Positions 44,107 to 52,167 of a DNA stretch of 64,000 bases are shown here, piece after piece; the first letter of the stretch is position 1, and each line of letters starts with the position of its first letter. The DNA lies in the NCBI RefSeq assembly GCF_036347135.1, contig NZ_CP108938.1:7254001-7318000 (forward strand), read 5' to 3'. The stretch comes from Streptomyces sp. NBC_00775. GTDB taxonomy: Bacteria > Actinomycetota > Actinomycetes > Streptomycetales > Streptomycetaceae. A program made the position numbers and the translations under genes. The notes beneath the pieces were generated by a model. It was not told the origin of the DNA. It ran no database searches and saw nothing but the letters and a program-made list of their open reading frames with translations.

Positions 44107-44838
44107 ATGACCACCGGAACCGCCGCCACGGCCAAGGACCTCGCACCGCACGGCACCCTTCGGGCCTCGATCAACCTGGGCAATCCGGTGCTCGCCCAGG
44201 GCACCCCGGCGGCCCCGGCCGGCATCACCGTCGACCTCGCGCGCGAGATCGGTGCGCGGCTGGAACTGCCGGTCGAACTCGTCTGCTTCGACGCCGCGCG
44301 CAAGTCGTACGAGGCGATGGCGGAGGGCCGGGCCGACATCTGCTTCCTGGCCGTCGAGCCCGCCCGCGAGGCCGAGGTCGCCTTCACGGCGCCGTACGTC
44401 GTGATCGAGGGCGTGTACGCCGTCCCCCGCGACTCGGACCTCATCACCGTCGCGGACGTGGACCGCCCCGGCGTACGGATCGGTGTGAAGCGCGGGTCCG
44501 CCTACGACCTCTTCCTGTCCCGCACGCTGCGGCACGCGAGCGTGGTGCGCGGGGACGAAGGGGTCGACGTGTTCCGTGCCGAGGCCCTGGAGGTGGCGGC
44601 CGGCATCAGGCAGCCGATGACCGAGTTCGTCGCGCGGCACCCGGAACTCCGGCTGATCGAGGACCGGTTCATGCAGATCCGCCAGGCGGTCGGCACGACC
44701 ACCTCCCGCCGTCCCGAGACCGTCCGCTTCCTCCGGGACCTCGTCGAGGAGTTGAAGGCGGACGGCTTCGTCACGGATGCCCTCCGGCGCGCGGGCCAGT
44801 CGGAGACGCTGGCCGCCCCACTCGCCCCACTCGCGTGA
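44107..44838 (+). CDS. Solute-binding-like protein lacking a signal peptide
   Basis: A 243-residue SBP_bac_3 fold protein: GTLRASINLGNPVLAQG, then GITVDLAREIGARLELPVEL, YEAMAEGRADICFLAVEP and GVRIGVKRGSAYDLFLSR, the pattern of amino-acid-binding periplasmic proteins. Unlike those it starts directly at the domain, with no signal peptide or lipobox, and there is no transporter gene beside it. TAAACT (44094-44099) lies 7 nt before the ATG, a clear leaderless start, so no upstream signal is being missed. It may be a cytoplasmic binding protein or an enzyme of the related cyclohexadienyl-dehydratase-like group. Confidence 0.8.
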   Translation: MTTGTAATAKDLAPHGTLRASINLGNPVLAQGTPAAPAGITVDLAREIGARLELPVELVCFDAARKSYEAMAEGRADICFLAVEPAREAEVAFTAPYVVIEGVYAVPRDSDLITVADVDRPGVRIGVKRGSAYDLFLSRTLRHASVVRGDEGVDVFRAEALEVAAGIRQPMTEFVARHPELRLIEDRFMQIRQAVGTTTSRRPETVRFLRDLVEELKADGFVTDALRRAGQSETLAAPLAPLA

Positions 44839-44900
44839 CGGGCCGGTCCTACGAGGCGGCGTCGCGGCCGGGTTCGCCTCAAACGATCGTCGACTGAACG

Positions 44901-46331
44901 TCAACTGATCGTCCGAGGCAGCCGCAAGCTCAGCGCCGTGGTCAGCGCCACGCCCGCCAGCTGCACCAACAGCGTGGTCACGAGGGCGTCCTGCATGCCG
45001 TGGCCCGGGACGAGGGCGAGGAAGAGGGAGCCCAGGGTGGCTACGCCGAGGGCGAGGGCCGACTGCTGGGTGGTGACCATGACGCCGCCGCCGACGCCGG
45101 CCCGGGCGGGCGGGATCTCGGAGAGGATGATCCGGAAGATGACGGGGAGCTGGAGGGCCTGACCGGCGCCCGCGACCGCCGCGCCGGGCATCAGCTCCCA
45201 GACACCCAGGTTCGGCCAGGACCGCAAGGCCGCCAGCACCAGGAGGGCCACGCCGACCGCCTGGATCAGGCCGCCGACGGTGACGACCCGGGTGCCGTAG
45301 CGGGCGACCAGCCGGGGGCCGCAGAGGGAGACGACGAAGAAGACGACCGCCATGGGTGCGAGAGCCAGGCCCGCAGCTACGGGACCGAGGCCCGCGCCGC
45401 GCTGCAACGCCACCGCGATCACGAACATGAACCCGCTGAAGCCGATCGAGAACGGCACGATCATCACCAGTCCCCGGCGCAGGGACGTGAGCGCGAACAG
45501 GCTCGGCGGGACCAGCGGCGTACGGCCACGGCGGTCCTCCCGGCGCTCGACGAAGTAGAACGCCGCCGCCGCGAGGGGGAACACGGCGAGCGACAGCCAG
45601 GTCCACAGCGGCCAGCCCGCCGCCCTGCCCTCCGTGAGCGGGACCAGGAGTGCCAGCAGGGTTACGGCGAGCAGTACCGTGCCGGGGGCGTCGATCGGCT
45701 GGGGGTGCTGCGAGCGCGTCTCGGGGACGGCGCGCGCGGCGAGGATCAGGCCGAGGATCACGACGGGCACGTTCACGAGGAACACCGAGCGCCAGCCGGT
45801 GCCCGCGATGTCGGCGGCGACCAGGACGCCGCCGAGGATCTGCCCGGCCACCATGGACAGGCCGGCCGTGGCCCCGTACAGGCCCATGGCCTTCGCGCGG
45901 CGCGGGCCCGAGGTCGCCGACTGGATGGTGGCGAGGACCTGCGGCAGCATCGCCGCGGACGCCGCGCCCTGCGCGACGCGCGCCGCCACCAGCGTCCAGG
46001 CGGTGGGCGCGAGCCCGCACGCCAGCGAGGTGAGGCCGAAGGCCGCCATGCCGCCGAGGAAGAACTGGCGCCGGCCGAAGAGGTCGCCGAGGCGTCCGCC
46101 CAGGACGAGCAGGACGGCGTACGCGACTCCGTAGCCGGCGACGACGAGTTCGAGGACGGCTTCGCTCGCGTTCAGGTCACGGCCGATGGTCGGCAGGGCT
46201 ACGTTGACGATGAAGAAGTCGATGAGGGGCAGTGCCGCACCGAGCAGCACCGTGAAGAGTCCGAGGCCGCCGAGCACGGGTGGTGCGGCGGGGGAGCGGA
46301 CTGAGGTCGTAAGGGTTCCCGTTTCGGTCAC
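44901..46331 (-). CDS. MFS drug:H+ antiporter (14-helix, DHA2 type)
   Basis: A 476-residue exporter with about 14 membrane helices. Motif A-like GGRLGDLFGRRQFF follows helix 2, DFFIVNVALPTIGRDL is in helix 1 (motif D1 of DHA2), and the helix-5 antiporter motif C region is GLSMVAGQILGGVL. Start GTG 46331 follows GGAG at close range. It is divergent from an XRE-family regulator gene, and a CTGGTACCAG palindrome lies in the 101-bp gap, so that regulator likely controls it. Substrate unknown, probably hydrophobic drugs or metabolites. Confidence 0.93.
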   Translation of the reverse strand: MTETGTLTTSVRSPAAPPVLGGLGLFTVLLGAALPLIDFFIVNVALPTIGRDLNASEAVLELVVAGYGVAYAVLLVLGGRLGDLFGRRQFFLGGMAAFGLTSLACGLAPTAWTLVAARVAQGAASAAMLPQVLATIQSATSGPRRAKAMGLYGATAGLSMVAGQILGGVLVAADIAGTGWRSVFLVNVPVVILGLILAARAVPETRSQHPQPIDAPGTVLLAVTLLALLVPLTEGRAAGWPLWTWLSLAVFPLAAAAFYFVERREDRRGRTPLVPPSLFALTSLRRGLVMIVPFSIGFSGFMFVIAVALQRGAGLGPVAAGLALAPMAVVFFVVSLCGPRLVARYGTRVVTVGGLIQAVGVALLVLAALRSWPNLGVWELMPGAAVAGAGQALQLPVIFRIILSEIPPARAGVGGGVMVTTQQSALALGVATLGSLFLALVPGHGMQDALVTTLLVQLAGVALTTALSLRLPRTIS

Positions 46332-46358
46332 GTGCTCCAGGATTCTCCCGGCCTCAGA

Positions 46359-46368
46359 CTGGTACCAG
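46359..46368. promoter_or_regulatory. CTGGTACCAG palindrome in the MFS/XRE divergent gap
   Basis: A perfect 10-bp palindrome, with a second CTGGTA (46381-46386) and a TACCTGG (46394-46400) nearby, in the shared promoter region. These look like binding sites for the divergent XRE-type regulator. Seen in sequence; binding inferred. Confidence 0.45.
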
Positions 46369-46441
46369 AGTCTTCTTATCCTGGTAGAAGCAGTACCTGG
46401 AAACAGGTTCCGGTGAACGGCAGGCTGGAGGCATGACGACG

Positions 46442-47353
46442 ATGGCGCAGGAGACCACCCCTCTTCAGCTGGTGGAGCCGCAACCGCACGGCACCGCCGC
46501 CCCCCGCGGCAGCGAGATCCGGCGTCACGAGCTCGCCGCCTTCCTGCGCAACCGGCGCGAGCGCATCCCGCCCGAGCAGGTCGGACTGCCTCGCGGCCGC
46601 CGCCGGCGCACCCCGGGCCTGCGCCGCGAGGAGGTCGCGCAGCTCTCCGCCGTCGGCGTCACCTGGTACACGTGGTTGGAACAGGCCCGCGACATCCAGG
46701 TCTCCGAACAGGTCCTCGACGCTCTGGCCCGCACCCTGCTGCTCGACTCCAGCGAGCGCGACCATCTCTTCCGGCTGGCCGGCGCCATCGACCCCACACC
46801 CGCCGCGAAGTGCCCGACCCTCACCCCGGCCCTGCACCAGATGCTGACCCAGCTGGAGCCGGTCCCGGCCTGCATCCAGAACAGCCGCTACGACATCCTG
46901 GCGTACAACCGCACGTACGCCCGTCTGATGATGAGCGACCTCAACTCCGTACCGCCCGAGGACCGCAACCTCTTGATCCTCGCCTACACCAACGCGGAGT
47001 GGCGCAAGTCGATCGTGTTCCTCGACGAGGCCATGCGTCTCATGGCCGCCAGACTGCGCGCCGCGATGGCCGGTCACCTCGGTGAGCCCGCCTGGAAGAT
47101 GCTGGTCAAGCGGCTGAAGACGGAGTCGGCGGAATTCCGCGAGATCTGGGACCGGTACGAGGTGGTCGGCGCCCGCAGCAAGACCAAGCAGTTCGTGAAC
47201 CCCTACGTCGGCCTCATCACCGTCGACCACACCGACCTGTGGCTCGCCCCCGACATGGGCGCCCGCATGGTGACGTACGCCCCCACGGACGAGGAGAGCC
47301 GCGAGCGGTTGGAGAAGCTGCACGAGATCGCCCTGTCGGCAGACGCCCCGTAA
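46442..47353 (+). CDS. MmyB-like XRE regulator
   Basis: About 303 residues. The N-terminal helix-turn-helix (RRHELAAFLRNRRERIPPEQ ... TPGLRREEVAQLSAVGVTWYTWLEQ, residues about 25-85) is typical of MmyB/ClgR-like Streptomyces regulators. It is followed by an MmyB ligand domain (YDILAYNRTYARLMM onward, about 135-290), which is related to PAS folds and may bind a fatty-acid-like ligand. ATG 46442 fits GGAGG at 46427-46431; an in-frame ATG at 46433 is too close to that site. It probably controls the divergent MFS gene. Confidence 0.9.
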   Translation: MAQETTPLQLVEPQPHGTAAPRGSEIRRHELAAFLRNRRERIPPEQVGLPRGRRRRTPGLRREEVAQLSAVGVTWYTWLEQARDIQVSEQVLDALARTLLLDSSERDHLFRLAGAIDPTPAAKCPTLTPALHQMLTQLEPVPACIQNSRYDILAYNRTYARLMMSDLNSVPPEDRNLLILAYTNAEWRKSIVFLDEAMRLMAARLRAAMAGHLGEPAWKMLVKRLKTESAEFREIWDRYEVVGARSKTKQFVNPYVGLITVDHTDLWLAPDMGARMVTYAPTDEESRERLEKLHEIALSADAP

Positions 47354-47376
47354 GGGGCGCGGGGAACTGCGCGCTC
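47354..47376. repeat. Dispersed repeat copy after the XRE regulator
   Basis: AAGGGGCGCGGGGAACTGCG starts at the stop codon of the regulator gene, in the 69-bp gap to the convergent MFS gene. Same core as the copies at 1346, 11655, 11716, 21168 and 50170. Confidence 0.75.
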
Positions 47377-47422
47377 AGCCACGTACGGTCTGCAGCCGAC
47401 AACCCGCCTTCCTCGCCGAGCT

Positions 47423-48889
47423 CTACGTCGCTCCTGCCCCTGCCTCCGGGCGTACGCCCACAACATCCCGCTCCCCGGAGGGCTCAAGCTGCCGAGCAGT
47501 CCGCTCAGCCGTGCCGCGCGCCCAGCGCCCACTGGTCAGCGCCCCCAGCACGAGCACGGCAAGCCCGCACCCGGCGATGATCCACCACGCCGGCCGGGCA
47601 GCCGACACGAACGTGTCCTTGTACGCCGACGCCTGAATGCCGGACGCCAGCACCGCCCCGATCACGGCGACGCCCAACGTGCCGCCGATCTGCCGACTGG
47701 TCGAGGCGACCGCGGCGGCGACGCCCGCCTGGGAGCGGGGCATGCCGGAGACGGCGGTGTTGGTGATGGGGGCGTTCACGAAGCCGAAGCCGAGGCCGAA
47801 GAGGACGTAGCCGATGACGAGCGTGACGTTCGACGTCTCGCCCTCGAACGCGGCGAACAGCACCCCGCTCGCGGTCATCGCGACCCCGGCGACCAGCAAC
47901 GGCACACGCGGTCCCCGGCTGCCGACCAGCCGTCCCGACACCGGCGCGCACACGAAGCACATGGCCGCCATCGGCAGCATCCACAGGCCCGCGTGCAGTG
48001 CGTTCAGGCCGCGTACGTTCTGCAGATAGAGCGTCGAGAGGAAGAGGAAGCCGCTGAGCGCGGCGAACGCGCTGACGGCGATGACCGTGGCTCCGCTGAA
48101 CGGCGCCGAGCGGAAGAAGCGCAGGTCGATGAGGGGTTCGGCGCGCCGGGGCTCGTACCGCAGCAGACCGAGCAGCGCGGCGACGGCGATCGCGCCGAAG
48201 GTGAGGGTCTTGAGGGCGCTGGAGCTGGGCGCCTCGATGATCGCGTACGTCAGTGAGCCGAGCAGCGCGATGACCAGGAGCTGGCCGACCGGGTCGGGGC
48301 GGCGGGCCTTGGGGGCGCGGGACTCGGGGACGTAGCGCCAGGTCAGCAGGAGTGCGGCGAGGCCCACCGGGAGGTTGAGCCAGAAGATCGAGCGCCAGCC
48401 GACCGAGTCCACGAGCAGGCCGCCGACCAGGGGTCCGGCGGCCATGGATATGCCGACCACACCGCCCCAGACCCCGATCGCACGGGCACGCTCGCGGGGG
48501 TCGGTGAAGGTGTTGGTGATGATCGACATCGCCACCGGGTTCAGCATCGAACCGCCGACCGCCTGCACCATGCGGAAGACGATGAGCAAGTCGAGGTTCG
48601 GGGCGAGGGAGCACAGCACCGAGCCGATCGTGAAGACGACCAGGCCCGCCATGAAGACCTTGCGGCGCCCGATGCGGTCGGCGGTCGAGCCCGCGAGCAT
48701 CAGCAGCGAGGCGAGGACCAGCGTGTACGCGTCGATCGTCCACTGCATGCCCGCGACGCTCGCGTGCAGTTCCTGCTGCATCGAGGGCAGAGCGACGTTC
48801 AGAACAGTGACGTCGAGGCTCACGATCAGCAGGCTCAGGCAGCAGATCGCGAGCACCAGCATGCGGTGGCGGTGGCTGAGTTCCGGCAT
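47423..48889 (-). CDS. MFS exporter, DHA2/EmrB-QacA type
   Basis: A 488-residue exporter with 14 predicted helices. SLDVTVLNVALPSMQQEL is the helix-1 motif of the DHA2 group; motif A is GSTADRIGRRKVFM; helix 5 has VGISMAAGPLVGGLLVD, the antiporter motif C. Likely exports hydrophobic drugs or metabolites by proton exchange. ATG 48889 (MPELSHRHRM) is preferred to the upstream in-frame codon at 48913. No regulator adjoins; the short gap to dus has a TTAGTTAGACACACTAT stretch (48911-48927) that may hold an operator. Confidence 0.92.
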   Translation of the reverse strand: MPELSHRHRMLVLAICCLSLLIVSLDVTVLNVALPSMQQELHASVAGMQWTIDAYTLVLASLLMLAGSTADRIGRRKVFMAGLVVFTIGSVLCSLAPNLDLLIVFRMVQAVGGSMLNPVAMSIITNTFTDPRERARAIGVWGGVVGISMAAGPLVGGLLVDSVGWRSIFWLNLPVGLAALLLTWRYVPESRAPKARRPDPVGQLLVIALLGSLTYAIIEAPSSSALKTLTFGAIAVAALLGLLRYEPRRAEPLIDLRFFRSAPFSGATVIAVSAFAALSGFLFLSTLYLQNVRGLNALHAGLWMLPMAAMCFVCAPVSGRLVGSRGPRVPLLVAGVAMTASGVLFAAFEGETSNVTLVIGYVLFGLGFGFVNAPITNTAVSGMPRSQAGVAAAVASTSRQIGGTLGVAVIGAVLASGIQASAYKDTFVSAARPAWWIIAGCGLAVLVLGALTSGRWARGTAERTARQLEPSGERDVVGVRPEAGAGAT

Positions 48890-48985
48890 CCCACCAGCGT
48901 ACGCCGACTTCAATAGTGTGTCTAACTAATGACCGCTACATGATCTCTCGTACGAGCACTCGTCGCCGTACGCGACAATGGGGGA

Positions 48986-50140
48986 ATGTCCACGACCGTC
49001 CTCGCTCCCGCGTCCCCGCTGCGAATCGGCCCGCACACCGTGCAGCCGCCCGTCGTCCTGGCCCCCATGGCCGGGATCACGAACGCGCCGTTCCGCACGC
49101 TGTGCCGTGAGTTCAGCGGCGGCAAGGGCCTGTTCGTCAGTGAGATGATCACCACGCGGGCGCTGGTCGAGCGCAACGAGAAGACCATGCAGCTGATCCA
49201 CTTCGACGCGACCGAGAAGCCGCGCTCGATCCAGCTGTACGGCGTGGACCCGGCGACCGTCGGCAAGGCCGTCCGCATGATCGCGGAGGAGGGCCTGGCC
49301 GACCACATCGACCTGAACTTCGGCTGCCCGGTCCCGAAGGTGACGCGCAAGGGCGGCGGCTCCGCCCTCCCGTACAAGCGCAACCTGCTGCGCGCGATCC
49401 TCCGCGAGGCCGTCAGCGGCGCCGGGGACCTGCCCGTCACGATGAAGATGCGCAAGGGCATCGACGACGACCACATCACGTTCCTCGACGCCGGACGGAT
49501 CGCGGTCGACGAGGGCGTCACGGCGATCGCGCTGCACGGCCGCACCGCCGCGCAGCACTATGGCGGCACGGCGGACTGGGACGCCATCGCTCGCCTCAAG
49601 GAGCATGTGCCGGAGATCCCCGTCCTCGGCAACGGCGACATCTGGTCGGCGGAGGACGCGCTGCGGATGGTGCGGGAGACCGGCTGCGACGGGGTCGTGG
49701 TCGGGCGCGGCTGCCTGGGCCGGCCGTGGCTTTTCGCGGACCTGGTCGCGGCCTTCGAGGGGCGTCCGCAGGACATCATGCGCCCGACCCTCCGCGAGGT
49801 CGCCGCGATCATGGTCCGCCACGCCACCCTCCTCGGCGAGTGGATCGGCGACGAGGCGCGCGGCGTCATCGACTTCCGCAAGCACGTGGCCTGGTACCTC
49901 AAGGGCTTCGCGGTCGGCTCCGAGATGCGCAAGCGCCTCGCGATCACCTCGTCACTCGCGGAACTCTCCGAGGGGCTGGCCGAGTTGGACCTCGACCAGC
50001 CGTGGCCGACGGGCGCGGACGGGCCCCGCGGCCGCACGTCCGGCAACAACAGGGTTGTCCTGCCGGACGGTTGGCTGAAGGACCCGTACGACTGCGCGGG
50101 CGTGAGCGAGGACGCGGAGCTGGACACGTCGGGCGGCTGA
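48986..50140 (+). CDS. dusB: tRNA-dihydrouridine synthase
   Basis: A 384-residue flavoenzyme that reduces uridines in tRNA D-loops. FMN-barrel signature APMAGITNAPFRTLC, catalytic Cys in NFGCPVPKV, Lys in MKMRKG, HGRT, and the phosphate-binding GNGDI and VVVGRGCLGRPWLF. The C-terminal helical tRNA-binding domain extends to about residue 330, followed by a family-variable tail. It is closest in layout to DusB. ATG 48986 follows GACAAT by 6 nt, suggesting a leaderless message. It stands between two MFS/glycosidase regions without an operon partner. Confidence 0.94.
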   Translation: MSTTVLAPASPLRIGPHTVQPPVVLAPMAGITNAPFRTLCREFSGGKGLFVSEMITTRALVERNEKTMQLIHFDATEKPRSIQLYGVDPATVGKAVRMIAEEGLADHIDLNFGCPVPKVTRKGGGSALPYKRNLLRAILREAVSGAGDLPVTMKMRKGIDDDHITFLDAGRIAVDEGVTAIALHGRTAAQHYGGTADWDAIARLKEHVPEIPVLGNGDIWSAEDALRMVRETGCDGVVVGRGCLGRPWLFADLVAAFEGRPQDIMRPTLREVAAIMVRHATLLGEWIGDEARGVIDFRKHVAWYLKGFAVGSEMRKRLAITSSLAELSEGLAELDLDQPWPTGADGPRGRTSGNNRVVLPDGWLKDPYDCAGVSEDAELDTSGG

Positions 50141-50162
50141 CTTTCTTTCCCCGGCGAGGTCA

Positions 50163-50222
50163 GCGCCCCTTCAGGGGCGCGGGGAACTGCGCGACCAGCC
50201 CACGACAACCCGCACCCGACTC
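50163..50222. repeat. Dispersed repeat copy between dusB and the debranching-type gene
   Basis: CCCTTCAGGGGCGCGGGGAA continuing into CTGCGCGACCAGCCC and ACCCGCACCCGACTCC, in the gap between convergent genes. The flank CCAGCCC...CCCGCACCCGAC also occurs at 11678-11702. Confidence 0.75.
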
Positions 50223-50229
50223 CAAGACC

Positions 50230-52167
50230 TCAGGCACCCCCAACTGCCGTGAGCAGCGCCAATGGAGCCGCCGCCGAACGGGACTCCCGCACGCACGCAT
50301 GCGGATACGGCACAGGCTCCCCATGGCTGTCGCGGCCATACCCCGCAAGAACCTCCGGAAGGCGGTGGCCGGCTGCCGTGGCGGCGTCCACGAGCGCATG
50401 GGCCACCGTACGAGCCTCGTCATGCAGCCCGTACCTCGCCAACCCCAGCGTGATCAGCGCATTGTCATGGGGCCAGACAGACCCCCGGTGATACGAGAGC
50501 GGGTGGTACGCCGGCTGGCCGGAGGCGAGCGTGCGGACGCCCCAGCCGGAGAAGAAGTCCGGCTCCAGCAGGCGGCGGCCGACCAGCTCGCCGTACTCCT
50601 TGTCGAGCAGGCCCGACCAGAGCAGATGGCCCGCGTCCGACGCGAGGGCGTCGACATGGCGGCCGTCACCGTCCAACGCGAGTGCGGGGAAGGCGTGTTC
50701 AGGCATCCAGAAGTCCCGCTGGAAACGGTCGCGGAGGTCGCCGGCGGCCTGTTCGAGGAGCGCCGCGTAGACCTCGTCGCCCCAGACCGTGCGGGCCAGG
50801 TGCGCGGTGCGGCGCAGCGCGTCGTACGCGTATCCCTGCGCGCCCGCCGCCATCACCGGGCCGGTGGGGCGGCTGCCGTCGGCCGAGCAGATGGCGCCGG
50901 GGGAGTCCTTCCAGTTCTGGTTGGCGAGGCCGCCGCCGTCCGCGCGGTAGACGAGATAGCCGCGCGAGGTCAGACCGCCGTGGTCCAGCATCCAGCCGAT
51001 CGCCGCGCGGGCGTTGGCCTCCAGACGCCGGGCCAGCGTGACATCACCGGTCTGCTCCGTGTACGCGCCGAGCAGCACAAGGAACAGCGGCGTCGCGTCC
51101 ACCGAACCGTAGTAACGCCCGTACGGCACCTGCCCGAAGTGCGCCAGCTCGCCGTGCCGCACCTCGTGCACGATCTTGCCGGGCTGGGACACCGCCTCGG
51201 CCCCTGTCTCCGTCGCCTGGGTCGCGGCGAGCGCCGGCAGTGTGGCGGCGGCGAGCTGCGGGCGGTAGGGGAGCGCGAAGAGCGAGGTCAGCAGGGCGTC
51301 GCGGCCCAGGAGGGTGAGGAACCAGGGGACTCCGGCCGCCGGGACGCGCAGTTCCTCGCCGTCCGGGCCCGTCGCCGGTACCTGGAGCACCGCCAGGTCG
51401 GACAGGCCCCGCGCGCAGGCCGCGGCCAGCTCGGGCCAGCCGGTCGGGAAGGGCACGCCCTCCGCGAACTCGTCCTCCAGCTCCAGGAGTCGCTCATTGG
51501 CGGCGGCGGGGGAGAGCGGCACGCGGGGCTCCCGCGTGGCGCCGTGCGGACGTGCCGCGACCCGCAGCGACAGCTCGGCCGAGCCGTGCGGTTCGAGATC
51601 CAGGGTCCATACGAGACGACGCGCGCCCGTGCCCGTCTCCTCGACGCCGTCCGGGGCGGGCTCGGAGGTGACCGTCGTACAGGACCGCCACTCGCCGCGC
51701 CGGTAGCTGAACTCCACGCCGTCGTCCAGGACTTGACGTTGGCGGACGACGCCCGTCTTGGCGTACGTACGGTAGTCGGAACGCAGCTCGAACTGGTCGG
51801 TGAAGTCGGCGTCCGCGGTGACCGCGATGCGGACCGTGGTGGGTGTCGGGCGGTTGCTGGTGACGCGCAGCGCCTCCACGAACGCGCTGTCGGCGACGGC
51901 CTGTTCACGGAAGAGCGTGTACGCGGGCGGTTCGGTGCGGCCGCCGCGCGGCACCAGCACACAACGTGCCGTGTCGCCGTCCGCGACCGGCGTGAGCGCC
52001 TCGGGCACCGCGCCGTCGACGGTCAGCTGCCAGCGGCTGAGGTGCCGGGCGTCCCGTACGAATAACCCGTCCGGGGAGCTGCCGCCCCGCACGCCGCTGA
52101 TGTCCCCGCCGTCGCCCACGGCGGCGAACGTCCCACCGTGCACGAGCAGATGATGCCGGTCCGTCAT
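50230..52167 (-). CDS. Amylo-alpha-1,6-glucosidase-like debranching protein
   Basis: A 645-residue cytoplasmic protein. Residues 1-190 form the bacterial debranching-enzyme N-terminal beta domain (GDGGDISGVRGGSSPDGLFVRDARHLS region), and 230-640 an (alpha/alpha)6 GDE-type barrel with WFLTLLGRDALLTSLFALPY, YYGSVDATPLFLVLLGAYTE and the YHRGSVWPHDNALIT motif. It probably debranches or hydrolyses alpha-glucans or other alpha-linked oligosaccharides. It overlaps the upstream glycosidase gene by 4 nt and the pair is divergent from a ROK regulator, so they form one sugar-responsive operon. Confidence 0.88.
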   Translation of the reverse strand: MTDRHHLLVHGGTFAAVGDGGDISGVRGGSSPDGLFVRDARHLSRWQLTVDGAVPEALTPVADGDTARCVLVPRGGRTEPPAYTLFREQAVADSAFVEALRVTSNRPTPTTVRIAVTADADFTDQFELRSDYRTYAKTGVVRQRQVLDDGVEFSYRRGEWRSCTTVTSEPAPDGVEETGTGARRLVWTLDLEPHGSAELSLRVAARPHGATREPRVPLSPAAANERLLELEDEFAEGVPFPTGWPELAAACARGLSDLAVLQVPATGPDGEELRVPAAGVPWFLTLLGRDALLTSLFALPYRPQLAAATLPALAATQATETGAEAVSQPGKIVHEVRHGELAHFGQVPYGRYYGSVDATPLFLVLLGAYTEQTGDVTLARRLEANARAAIGWMLDHGGLTSRGYLVYRADGGGLANQNWKDSPGAICSADGSRPTGPVMAAGAQGYAYDALRRTAHLARTVWGDEVYAALLEQAAGDLRDRFQRDFWMPEHAFPALALDGDGRHVDALASDAGHLLWSGLLDKEYGELVGRRLLEPDFFSGWGVRTLASGQPAYHPLSYHRGSVWPHDNALITLGLARYGLHDEARTVAHALVDAATAAGHRLPEVLAGYGRDSHGEPVPYPHACVRESRSAAAPLALLTAVGGA

